This document shows positions 1-8,370 of a DNA stretch of 42,608 nucleotides, piece after piece; the first letter of the stretch is position 1; each line of letters starts with the position of its first letter. The translations under genes and the position numbers were made by a program. The notes under the pieces are model-generated. The model made no database searches. It was not told where the DNA came from and saw nothing but the letters and a program-made list of their open reading frames with translations. The stretch is from Bacteroidota bacterium (GTDB taxonomy: Bacteria > Bacteroidota > Bacteroidia > Chitinophagales > Chitinophagaceae): assembly GCA_025352905.1 (NCBI GenBank), contig JANXRX010000067.1:1-42608 (forward strand), given 5' to 3'.

Positions 1-555
1 TGCCGTTGCCGTTGCCGGGATGGTGGTTGGCGCAGGCGAAGCAGCATTCATCGCTGTAAATACATTCAGGTTGGGGCCATCGGGTGAAAGATGTAAAAAC
101 CGGATCTTGGCTTTCCCGCTTTCGGGTGGGTCAAGATTATCCTTAATTACAGATACCATCAAAACAGATAATCGGTTCATCACGAATACAGAGCTGGTCA
201 TGCCGGGTGTTATCACAAAACCATTGGCGCTCAATGTAGGCGTAATGCTGACAGAGGCGCCTGAAGAATACACACCCAGCGAATAGGTAGATGCATTCAT
301 AGTGATATATCCTGAATTAGGTGTACCAGATGTGTATGATAACCCTGTTGCGCCGGTTATATTTTCGCTTGACCAGGTAACGCCTGTTAAAGAAACGTTC
401 CTGATATCAATAGCAGGCGCATCCGGCGAAGCCTGCACAAACAGTAAATTACCGGTACCGGAATTGACGGCTGTTTTTTTACAGGATGCGAGTAATACCA
501 TTCCCGCTATTGCAAAAATACCTGTGACTAAAAAGAAAGTATGGATGCTTTTCAT
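1..555 (-). CDS. DUF4397-like lipoprotein, partial (C-terminus beyond the left edge)
   Basis: Hand translation of the minus strand from ATG at 555 is open to position 1: MKSIHTFFLVTGIFAIAGMVLLASCKKTAVNSGTGNLLFVQASPDAPAIDIRNVSLTG... Lipobox LLASC, and the ASPDAPAxDI motif typical of DUF4397. Not in the ORF track because it has no stop in the window. Confidence 0.85.
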   Translation of the reverse strand, partial: MKSIHTFFLVTGIFAIAGMVLLASCKKTAVNSGTGNLLFVQASPDAPAIDIRNVSLTGVTWSSENITGATGLSYTSGTPNSGYITMNASTYSLGVYSSGASVSITPTLSANGFVITPGMTSSVFVMNRLSVLMVSVIKDNLDPPESGKAKIRFLHLSPDGPNLNVFTAMNAASPAPTTIPATATA

Positions 556-643
556 GAACGCGTTTATTTACAACCCAAACACCCGTATTTTACAGTTGTT
601 TGCCACAGCAAAATAACCGTTCTTTTTCATTAAAACATAACCA

Positions 644-1462
644 ATGTCATTTCAAAACAGAACCATACTCATTACGGGCGCCAGCAGGGGTATTGGCAAA
701 GCCATGGCGTTAAGGCTGGCTAAAGAGGGCGCCAATATTATCATTGCGGCTAAAAGCGTGGAAGAGGACCCCCGTTTGGGTGGCACCATCTTTTCCGCGG
801 CACAGGAGGTAGAGGCCGTGGGGGGTAAGGCATTGGCGGTACAGGTGGATATCCGTCAGGAAGAACAGATACAGTCTGCCGTGAAGCAGGCAGTTGAGCG
901 GTTCGGCGGGATTGATGTGGTGATCAACAATGCTTCCGCCATCCAGCTTACACCCACCGAACAGACGGAATCCAAACGTTTCGATCTGATGCAAAGTATC
1001 AATGTACGCGGAACTTTTCTTGTGGTAAAACATTGCATCCCTTACCTGAAAAAAGGTAATAACCCCCATATACTTACTTTATCGCCGCCCATAAACCTTA
1101 ACCCGAAATGGATGGGCGGCCATATCGCGTACACCGTTACCAAGTACAGTATGAGTATGCTGGCGCTGGGGTGGGCCGCAGAGTTAAAAGGCGCAGGTAT
1201 TGCCTCGAATGCATTATGGCCAAGAACAACCATTGATACGGCTGCCGTAAGAAATTTGCTGGGTGGTGAGGCGCTGGCGAAAATGAGCCGCACAACGGAT
1301 ATCATCGCAGACGCTGTATTTTATATTTTGCGCAAGCCCGCGGCACAATGCAGCGGTAATACCTTTATTGACGAAGAAGTACTGGCCGCGGAAGGCATTA
1401 CTGATCTTGCTAAATATTCCGTGGTGCCGGGAGCTCAATTGTATCCCGACCTGTTTATTTAG
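644..1462 (+). CDS. SDR family oxidoreductase (HSDL2-like short-chain dehydrogenase)
   Basis: TGASRGIG cofactor motif, NNAS, YTVTKYSMS active-site region; full-length ORF. Confidence 0.9.
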   Translation: MSFQNRTILITGASRGIGKAMALRLAKEGANIIIAAKSVEEDPRLGGTIFSAAQEVEAVGGKALAVQVDIRQEEQIQSAVKQAVERFGGIDVVINNASAIQLTPTEQTESKRFDLMQSINVRGTFLVVKHCIPYLKKGNNPHILTLSPPINLNPKWMGGHIAYTVTKYSMSMLALGWAAELKGAGIASNALWPRTTIDTAAVRNLLGGEALAKMSRTTDIIADAVFYILRKPAAQCSGNTFIDEEVLAAEGITDLAKYSVVPGAQLYPDLFI

Positions 1463-1522
1463 TGAGCCTTGATTACTTATTTTCAATAGCTTAACGCCTT
1501 AGGAAAAACTAAAATTCTTTCA

Positions 1523-2992
1523 ATGAAAAAATTACTTCTATCCTTTTTACTATCCGCCGCTTTGCTATCTGTTCAGGCGCAAAAAAAGAATAAAACAGTG
1601 CAACCGGCCATTAACCCGGTAGATGCAATAAAAACCGAGGCATTGCAGGAGATACAGGCAAATACCGATGCCTACAAAAAGGTGGCTTTACAGATCTGGG
1701 AGTATGCAGAAGTTGGTTATAAGGAAGTAAAAAGCTCCGCGCTTCACCAGCAAACATTAAAGGACAATGGCTTTGATGTTACAGCCGGCGTGGCCGATAT
1801 TCCTACTGCTTTTGTTGCTTCGTATGGCAGTGGTAAACCGGTGATCGGTATACTGGCAGAGTTTGATGCGCTTCCGGGGATGTCGCAGGAAGCATCACCG
1901 GAGAAGAAGGCGATACCGGGTAAACAGGCTGGCCATGCCTGCGGGCATCATTTATTTGGTACGGCTTCTGTAGCAGCGGGTATCGCCATTAAAAAATTAA
2001 TAGAGGAGAAGAAATTTACCGGCACTATCCGCGTATATGGCTGCCCGGCAGAAGAAGGTGGCAGTGGTAAGGTGTATATGGTACGCGCCGGTTTGTTCAA
2101 TGATGTGGATGCAGTGATACATTGGCATCCCGGCAGTGAGAATGAAGTTACCATGACAAGCGCCCTTGCCAATACTTCGGCCAAGTTCCGGTTCTATGGT
2201 ATCGCCGCACATGCGGCCGGGGCGCCCGAGAAAGGCAGGTCGGCTTTGGATGCTGTTGAAGCGATGGACAATATGGTAAATATGATGCGCGAACACATTC
2301 CGCAGGAAACCAGAATACATTATATCATTACCAATGGCGGTAAGGCGCCGAACATTGTGCCTGATTTTGCGGAAGTATATTATTATGTAAGGCATCCTAA
2401 AAAAGATATGGTTAAAGCGATCTTTGCACGCGTAGTAAAAGCGGCTGATGGCGCAGCACTGGGTACTGAAACAAAAATGGAATACGAGATCATTGGCGGC
2501 ACACACGATCTTCTGCTGAACAAAACATTAGGTGAGGTAATGCAGAAGAATCTTGAAAAAGTAGGTGGTGTACCCTATACTGCAGACGAGATCTCTTTCG
2601 CTAAAAAGATACAGGCCTCTTTCAATTTTACGGTTCCGGCCATTGAAAGCTCCAACAATATCAATCCATTCAAATTAGTGGAAGATGCAGGCGGCGGTTC
2701 TACTGATGTGGGTGATGTAAGTTACACGGTACCAACCGTAGGGCTGAGTGCGGCTACCTGGGTACCCGGCACTCCCGCCCATAGCTGGCAGGCTGTTGCC
2801 GCAGGCGGAACGGAAATAGGTATCAAAGGAATGATCGTTGCTGCCAAAACAATGGCGCTTACCGCTATTGACCTGTTTACCGGCCCGGCGATCATACAAC
2901 AGGCAAAAGATGAATTTGTAAAGAATAAAGGGGATTACCAGTACAAAGCGTTATTAGGCGATAGGAAACCGGCTTTGAATTACAGGGACTGA
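1523..2992 (+). CDS. secreted M20 family amidohydrolase/peptidase (AbgB-like)
   Basis: N-terminal signal peptide; GHACGHHLFG, PAEEGGSGK, HPGSENE and AHAAGAPEKGRSALDA motifs of M20 amidohydrolases. Confidence 0.9.
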   Translation: MKKLLLSFLLSAALLSVQAQKKNKTVQPAINPVDAIKTEALQEIQANTDAYKKVALQIWEYAEVGYKEVKSSALHQQTLKDNGFDVTAGVADIPTAFVASYGSGKPVIGILAEFDALPGMSQEASPEKKAIPGKQAGHACGHHLFGTASVAAGIAIKKLIEEKKFTGTIRVYGCPAEEGGSGKVYMVRAGLFNDVDAVIHWHPGSENEVTMTSALANTSAKFRFYGIAAHAAGAPEKGRSALDAVEAMDNMVNMMREHIPQETRIHYIITNGGKAPNIVPDFAEVYYYVRHPKKDMVKAIFARVVKAADGAALGTETKMEYEIIGGTHDLLLNKTLGEVMQKNLEKVGGVPYTADEISFAKKIQASFNFTVPAIESSNNINPFKLVEDAGGGSTDVGDVSYTVPTVGLSAATWVPGTPAHSWQAVAAGGTEIGIKGMIVAAKTMALTAIDLFTGPAIIQQAKDEFVKNKGDYQYKALLGDRKPALNYRD

Positions 2993-3016
2993 TCATTGTG
3001 AGATGTGACAATCAGG

Positions 3017-4255
3017 TTACGACTCCACAACCTTTCTATACACTTCCATATCAACTGCTTTTTCGCTTTTGGCGATGATAACGGTTGCCACGGTATTGCC
3101 GATCATGTTGGTGAGGGCCCTGCCCTCGCTCATAAAACGGTCAACACCTATCAGCAGGGCGAGGCCTTCCAATGGTATTACTTTTAAGATAGTTAGGGTG
3201 GAGGTAAGAACGATAAAACCGCTTCCTGTAACCCCGGCCGCTCCTTTGCTGGTGATGAGCAGGATGCCGATGATGGTCAATTGCTGTGCAAGCGACAGGT
3301 CGATATGGAATACCTGCGCCAGAAATATGGTTGCCATGCTGAGGTAAATGGTGGTTCCGTCGAGGTTAAAACTGTATCCTGTGGGAATGATCAGCCCTAC
3401 AACAGATCTCTCACAACCCGCCGCTTCTAATTTTTCCATGATATTAGGCAGAACGGCTTCGCTGCTGCTGGCGCCAAGAACGATCAGCAGTTCTGCTTTG
3501 ATATATCCCAGTAATTTCCAGAGACTGAACCCGTAATACCGGGCAATAAGGTTGAGTACAACAAAAATAAACAGCAGTGAAGTGATATAATAAGCCAGCA
3601 GGAGTTTTCCCAGTATCACCAGGCTGGCAAACCCGAATTTGCCTATCGTATACGCCATACCCCCAAAAGCGCCAAGAGGGCTCAGTTTCATTACCAGGTG
3701 TATGACCTGGAAAAAAGCTTTATTCAGGTTCTCGAAAGTTGCGATAAGTTTGGTGCCGGCGGTTCCTATTTTAGTGATAGCAATGCTGAATAGCACGCCA
3801 AAAAAAAGTATCTGCAACAGGTCGCCTTTCGCAAATGAATCAATGATATTGGTGGGAACGATATGCGAAAAGAATTCGCCCCAGTTCATGTCTTTTGCGG
3901 CCGAAGTATATTTATCCAGGTTTTCTTTGGGCAAATGATCTGTGGCAATGCCGGCGCCTGGTTTTAACAGATTGGCCACTACCAGGCCGATGATCAATGC
4001 GAAGGTGGTGACCACTTCAAAATAGATCAGCCCTTTACCGCCTACCCTGCCAACTTTTTTTAAACTGCCTGCCCCCGTGATTCCCAGAACAACCGTAAGA
4101 AAGATCACTGGAGTGATCACCATCTTGATCATGTTGATGAAAGTATCGCTGATCAGCTTGGCGGTGGGGGCAAAAGAAGGAAACAATGAACCAACGATCA
4201 CACCGGCAGCAATACCGATCAATACCTGTATATATAGAACCTTGAAATACTTCAT
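3017..4255 (-). CDS. dicarboxylate/amino acid:cation symporter (DAACS family, GltP/DctA-like)
   Basis: IPTGYSFNLDGTTIYLSMATIFLAQ signature; ORF track starts at TTG 4261 but ATG at 4255 is more likely (2 bp after the lysS stop). Confidence 0.92.
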   Translation of the reverse strand: MKYFKVLYIQVLIGIAAGVIVGSLFPSFAPTAKLISDTFINMIKMVITPVIFLTVVLGITGAGSLKKVGRVGGKGLIYFEVVTTFALIIGLVVANLLKPGAGIATDHLPKENLDKYTSAAKDMNWGEFFSHIVPTNIIDSFAKGDLLQILFFGVLFSIAITKIGTAGTKLIATFENLNKAFFQVIHLVMKLSPLGAFGGMAYTIGKFGFASLVILGKLLLAYYITSLLFIFVVLNLIARYYGFSLWKLLGYIKAELLIVLGASSSEAVLPNIMEKLEAAGCERSVVGLIIPTGYSFNLDGTTIYLSMATIFLAQVFHIDLSLAQQLTIIGILLITSKGAAGVTGSGFIVLTSTLTILKVIPLEGLALLIGVDRFMSEGRALTNMIGNTVATVIIAKSEKAVDMEVYRKVVES

Positions 4256-4257
4256 GA

Positions 4258-5781
4258 TCAATCGGTTTTTTCAGGCCGCATTTGCGGAAACAGCAATACA
4301 TCCTGGATGGATACCTGGTTGGTCATCATCATACATAACCTGTCGATGCCGATACCGATACCTGAGGTTGGCGGCATCCCGTATTCGAGCGAGCGCAGGA
4401 AATCATTGTCGATAAACATGGCTTCATCATCGCCCCGCTCCATCAGTTTTGCCTGTTCTTCAAAACGTTCGCGCTGGTCGATCGGGTCGTTCAGTTCGGT
4501 ATAGGCATTGGCGATCTCTTTGCCATTGATCATCAGTTCAAAACGTTCAACCAGCCCGGGTTTACTCCTATGCTTCTTTGTTAGCGGGCTCATTTCAACA
4601 GGATAGTCAATGATAAAAGTAGGTTGTATAAACGTATGTTCACTGGTGGCGCCGAAGATCTCATCTATCAGTTTGCCTTTCCCGATATTATTGGGCACAT
4701 CAATATCCAATTTTTTACAGGCTTCCCTTAGTCCCGCCTCATCCATACCGCTCACATCAATCCCTGTATTTTCCTTTATCGAATCATGTATGCTGATGCG
4801 TTTGAACGGCGCTTTGAAATTAATGACCTTATCGCCCAGCGGAACATCGGTTGTACCATGCAGGGCCAGCGCTATTTTTTCGAATAACTGTTCGGTGGTT
4901 TCCATCATCCAGAAATAATCCTTGTACGCTGTATACCATTCCAGCACGGTAAATTCGGGGTTATGTGTCCTGTCCATTCCCTCGTTCCTGAAATTGCGGC
5001 TGAATTCGTACACCCAGTCAAACCCGCCCACGATCAATCGCTTTAAATACAGTTCATTGGCGATACGCAGGTAAAACGGAACGTCGAGTGCATTATGGTG
5101 CGTGATAAAGGGGCGGGCAGCGGCACCGCCAGGGATGGCCTGCAAAACAGGCGTATCCACTTCCAATGCACCCTGCGCATTCAGAAATTCGCGGATGGTA
5201 TTGATCAGTTGTGTTCTTTTTACAAATGTGTTCTTTACTTCCGGATTGATAATCAGGTCAACATACCGCTGCCTGTAACGGAACTCGGGGTCTGTTACGG
5301 CATCAAATACATTGCCTTCCTCATCCCTTTTAATTACCGGCAATGGCTTCAAAGACTTGGTGAGCAGGGTAAGTGTTTGGGTATGTATAGAGGTTTCGCC
5401 TGTTTTGGTGATAAAAACATAACCGGTGGCGCCAATGATATCACCAAGATCGAGGCCGTGTTTGATCACCGTATCCCAGAAAGATTTGTCTTCACCGGGA
5501 CACAGGTCATCTCTTTTCACATATAACTGTATAATGCCTTTGCTATCCTGGATTTTGATAAAAAATACCTTACCCTTATCATTAATGCTCATGATCCGGC
5601 CCGCCACGCATACTGCTGCGAATTGTTCTTTGGTTTCTTCGGTATAATGATCCTTGATATCTGTAGAAAAATGTGAAACGGGGTATAATGGCGCAGGATA
5701 AGGATCGATACCCGCCTCCTGCAGTTTCACCAGTTTCTCCCGCCGTATCAGTTCCTGTTCAGATAAATGTGTATGACTCAT
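4258..5781 (-). CDS. lysS: lysine--tRNA ligase, class II
   Basis: Class II aaRS motifs FRNEGMDRTHNPEFT and GIGIGIDRLCMMMTNQVSIQDVLLFPQMRPE. Confidence 0.97.
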   Translation of the reverse strand: MSHTHLSEQELIRREKLVKLQEAGIDPYPAPLYPVSHFSTDIKDHYTEETKEQFAAVCVAGRIMSINDKGKVFFIKIQDSKGIIQLYVKRDDLCPGEDKSFWDTVIKHGLDLGDIIGATGYVFITKTGETSIHTQTLTLLTKSLKPLPVIKRDEEGNVFDAVTDPEFRYRQRYVDLIINPEVKNTFVKRTQLINTIREFLNAQGALEVDTPVLQAIPGGAAARPFITHHNALDVPFYLRIANELYLKRLIVGGFDWVYEFSRNFRNEGMDRTHNPEFTVLEWYTAYKDYFWMMETTEQLFEKIALALHGTTDVPLGDKVINFKAPFKRISIHDSIKENTGIDVSGMDEAGLREACKKLDIDVPNNIGKGKLIDEIFGATSEHTFIQPTFIIDYPVEMSPLTKKHRSKPGLVERFELMINGKEIANAYTELNDPIDQRERFEEQAKLMERGDDEAMFIDNDFLRSLEYGMPPTSGIGIGIDRLCMMMTNQVSIQDVLLFPQMRPEKTD

Positions 5782-5837
5782 AATTCTTTAATAAGGCAGT
5801 AAAGATATGGAGAAGCGGTTTAGGGTTTATAGTTTAG

Positions 5838-5877
5838 AGTCTATAGTTGTCTAACTCTAGACCAGAAGCTATAGACT
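5838..5877. repeat. inverted repeat overlapping the GNAT stop codon, lysS-proximal intergenic
   Basis: AGTCTATAG (5838-5846) / CTATAGACT (5869-5877) exact, enclosing GTCTA (5849-5853) / TAGAC (5858-5862). Confidence 0.6.
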
Positions 5878-6328
5878 ATAGATTATCGTAGATGCCCGGC
5901 CTGTGTACCTGCATAAACTTCGATACCTGCTCGTCGGGAAAAGGTTTCCAACCGAACTGGGCGTATAATTCATGTGCATCCCTGGTGGCGAGCAGCCACC
6001 TTCTCAATCCCTGCATATCCGGATGCGTATGGATTGCCTGCAGCAAGCTTTTAGACAATCCTTTTCCACGATGCGCTGGTAAAACAAAAACATCGCCGAG
6101 ATAAGCAAAGGTTGCCCGATCGGTTACGAGCCGGGCAAAGCCAACCTGCTGACTATTATAATAAATACCAAAACAAAATGAATGGGCTACCGAACGCTTT
6201 ACCGTTTCAAAAGGAATATTCTTTGCCCAATACGATTCTTCAGAAAGATACCGGTGTATCAGTTCCAGGTCAAGGCGGGCCGGGTCGGTATTGATCTCAT
6301 ATCCTTCCTGTATGTATTTATCTGTCAT
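5876..6328 (-). CDS. GNAT family N-acetyltransferase
   Basis: DVFVLPAHRGKGLSKSLLQAI acetyl-CoA binding motif A; overlaps the upstream pseudouridine synthase stop by 11 bp. Confidence 0.9.
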   Translation of the reverse strand: MTDKYIQEGYEINTDPARLDLELIHRYLSEESYWAKNIPFETVKRSVAHSFCFGIYYNSQQVGFARLVTDRATFAYLGDVFVLPAHRGKGLSKSLLQAIHTHPDMQGLRRWLLATRDAHELYAQFGWKPFPDEQVSKFMQVHRPGIYDNL

Positions 6329-6914
6329 TGTCGTGAAATATTTTTTGATAAAGGGTATTTCTTGTCAGTTCCAGCATGTCGCCTGGTTGCATCTGGTCCA
6401 GGGTTAGTGATCCGATCCGGTACCTGACCAGGCGCAAAGTGGGAAAGCCTACCTGTGCAGTCATTTTTCTTACCTGCCTGTTCCTGCCTTCTGTAAGCAC
6501 CAACTGGATCCATGGCGCGGGAATCTCTTTGCGGAACCGGATGGGTGGATCTCTCGGGGGCAGTTTTGGTTCCTGCGAAATCAGTGAAGCGGTGCAGGAT
6601 TTTGTTTGATAAGGTTTTCCATCTACCTGTATCGTAACTGAATTTTGCAATGCATCCACTGCCGCCTGCGTGATAGCTCCGTCAACCTGTACCAGGTATT
6701 CTCTTTCATGTGCGAATACAGGATCAAGTAACCGGTGATTCAAAAGTGTATCATTGGTAAGTATCAGTAATCCTTCGCTATCATAATCCAGTCTTCCAAC
6801 CGGGTAAACATCGCGCGGAACCTTACAGATATCCGATAACGTCCTCTTTTTTTCTACAGAAGAAAACTGGGAAAGTACCTGGTAAGGTTTGTACAAAATG
6901 TAGTAGTGATTCAT
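6318..6914 (-). CDS. RsuA-family pseudouridine synthase (RluE-like)
   Basis: VGRLDYDSEGLLILTND catalytic motif and EGRNRQVRKM; ATG at 6914 (MNHYYILYKPYQVLSQFS) preferred over track start TTG 6995. Confidence 0.9.
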   Translation of the reverse strand: MNHYYILYKPYQVLSQFSSVEKKRTLSDICKVPRDVYPVGRLDYDSEGLLILTNDTLLNHRLLDPVFAHEREYLVQVDGAITQAAVDALQNSVTIQVDGKPYQTKSCTASLISQEPKLPPRDPPIRFRKEIPAPWIQLVLTEGRNRQVRKMTAQVGFPTLRLVRYRIGSLTLDQMQPGDMLELTRNTLYQKIFHDNDR

Positions 6915-6923
6915 ACAAAAACA

Positions 6924-6947
6924 AAAGTCTCGCTTCTGCGAGACTTT
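6924..6947 (-). terminator. intrinsic-terminator-like hairpin in the pseudouridine synthase leader
   Basis: Exact 10-bp stem AAAGTCTCGC-TTCT-GCGAGACTTT; on the minus strand followed by TTTTGTTTTTGT and then the ATG at 6914. Confidence 0.6.
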
Positions 6948-7164
6948 GTATATGGATGGGTTAGTAAGTACCGGGAAATAAATTTCCCTACACAATATTA
7001 AAAATACTTTCTTCTAATGCAAAAATTTTTTTAAACAATTTTATTAACATTCTGGCTGCGGATGTGGATTGCCGCGTTGCGCATTTCTTTTTTTTCGTTA
7101 TTGTTTCCTGTTTATTTTTCATTTATTTTTTAATGCAGTATACTTCAAAAACGCTGAAACATTG

Positions 7165-7254
7165 ATGAATAAAGGGTTTCAGCAAAACAGCAATAGCGGG
7201 CAAATAAATGCGCGTTTAGAAATGATGCTGAAAATGTTGGCAGAAAAACGATAA
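7165..7254 (+). CDS. possible 29-aa small protein
   Basis: ATG at 7165: MNKGFQQNSNSGQINARLEMMLKMLAEKR*; in the divergent gap between the pseudouridine synthase and the lpxD-like gene. Coding status uncertain. Confidence 0.25.
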   Translation: MNKGFQQNSNSGQINARLEMMLKMLAEKR

Positions 7255-7302
7255 AAACGCAGGTGTCTGGCACTTAAAAAAAATTCCGTGAAAGACTCTT
7301 AT

Positions 7303-7310
7303 TACCTTTG
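7303..7310 (+). promoter_or_regulatory. Bacteroidota -7 element of the lpxD-like gene
   Basis: TACCTTTG matches TAnnTTTG, 21 bp before ATG 7332; no clear -33 TTG seen. Confidence 0.5.
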
Positions 7311-7331
7311 ATTTTCCTAAAAAACAGCCAT

Positions 7332-8276
7332 ATGAAGTTTCCAGCACCCGTTTCCGTACAATGGATAGCCGATTTGATACAGGCAGAAACAGCAGGCGAT
7401 CTTACTGCCGGGGTAACCGGTATCAATGAAATACACGTGGTGGAAACCGGTGATCTTGTTTTTGTGGACCATCCCAAATACTATGATAAATGTTTGAACA
7501 GCGACGCCAGTTTTATCATTATCAATACAAAAGAAGTAACCATACCTGCGGGCAAAACTATTTTCGTAGTAGCCGATCCTTTTGAATCTTATCTTAAGAT
7601 TGTAAAGCATTTCCGTCCGTTTGCGTCAACTGCAAAACCAGTCAGCGATGATGTAATAGTGGGCGAAGGTTCTGTGATCATGCCTAATGTTTTTATCGGT
7701 CGTCATGTAACCATCGGTAAAGATTGTGTGATCCATCCCAATGTCAGTTTACTCGATTATACTACGATCGGCAATAATGTGGTGATACAGGCAGGAACCG
7801 TTATCGGCAGCGATGCCTTCTATTATAACACCAAAAAAAACCGCGATGTCTGGTATAAGAAGATGCTGAGCTGCGGTAACGTTATTATAGAAGACTATGT
7901 AGAAATAGGCGCCGGCTGCACCATCGACCGGGGTGTCACTTCCGTTACCCGGATCGGGCAGGGAACCAAACTGGATAATATGGTGCATATCGGCCATGAT
8001 ACCCTGGTTGGTAAAAATTGTTTGTTTGCCGCGCAGGTGGCTATTGCAGGCGGAGTAGTGGTAGAGGATGGCGTTACGCTCTGGGGCCAGGTTGGCGTAA
8101 GTAAAACCCTGACCATTGGCGCCAATGCGGTTGTACTGGCGCAGAGTGGGATCCCTTCTTCGCTTGCAGGCGATAAGGTCTATTGGGGCACGCCTACAGA
8201 AGACGCGTCCATCAAACGCAGGGAACTGGTATGGATCAAACGGATACCGGAACTATGGAAAAAGGTGATGCAGTAG
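7332..8276 (+). CDS. LpxD-like UDP-3-O-(3-hydroxyacyl)glucosamine N-acyltransferase
   Basis: Left-handed beta-helix hexapeptide repeats; DNMVHIGHDTLVGKNCLFAAQVAIAGGVVVEDGVTLWGQVG; ATG at 7332 preferred to TTG 7308, which lies in the -7 box. Confidence 0.88.
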   Translation: MKFPAPVSVQWIADLIQAETAGDLTAGVTGINEIHVVETGDLVFVDHPKYYDKCLNSDASFIIINTKEVTIPAGKTIFVVADPFESYLKIVKHFRPFASTAKPVSDDVIVGEGSVIMPNVFIGRHVTIGKDCVIHPNVSLLDYTTIGNNVVIQAGTVIGSDAFYYNTKKNRDVWYKKMLSCGNVIIEDYVEIGAGCTIDRGVTSVTRIGQGTKLDNMVHIGHDTLVGKNCLFAAQVAIAGGVVVEDGVTLWGQVGVSKTLTIGANAVVLAQSGIPSSLAGDKVYWGTPTEDASIKRRELVWIKRIPELWKKVMQ

Positions 8277-8292
8277 TCGAAATAAAACATGA

Positions 8293-8353
8293 ATCGTGAG
8301 ACCTCAGTCGTGTGTTTACACTATACGCACGACTGAGCCTCACGACTCACGAT
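8293..8353. repeat. compound inverted repeat at a convergent gene junction (possible bidirectional terminator)
   Basis: CTCAGTCGTG (8303-8312) / CACGACTGAG (8328-8337) exact, flanked by ATCGTGAG (8293-8300) / CTCACGAT (8346-8353) exact. Confidence 0.75.
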
Positions 8354-8370
8354 ATCATCTGCGGCTCAGA

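Noticed and set aside
20-616. Plus-strand ORFs 20-286 and 302-616
   Set aside because: Antisense to the DUF4397 lipoprotein reading frame, which has a signal peptide and a recognisable motif.
1997-2506. 169-aa minus-strand ORF
   Set aside because: Entirely antisense to the clearly coding M20 amidohydrolase; no domain recognised.
2993-3030. Possible hairpin between the M20 and symporter genes (CTGA..TTGT..ACAA..TCAG)
   Set aside because: Only two 4-bp stems with a 3-nt bulge; too weak to call a terminator.
5095-5526. 143-aa plus-strand ORF
   Set aside because: Antisense to lysS; shadow ORF.
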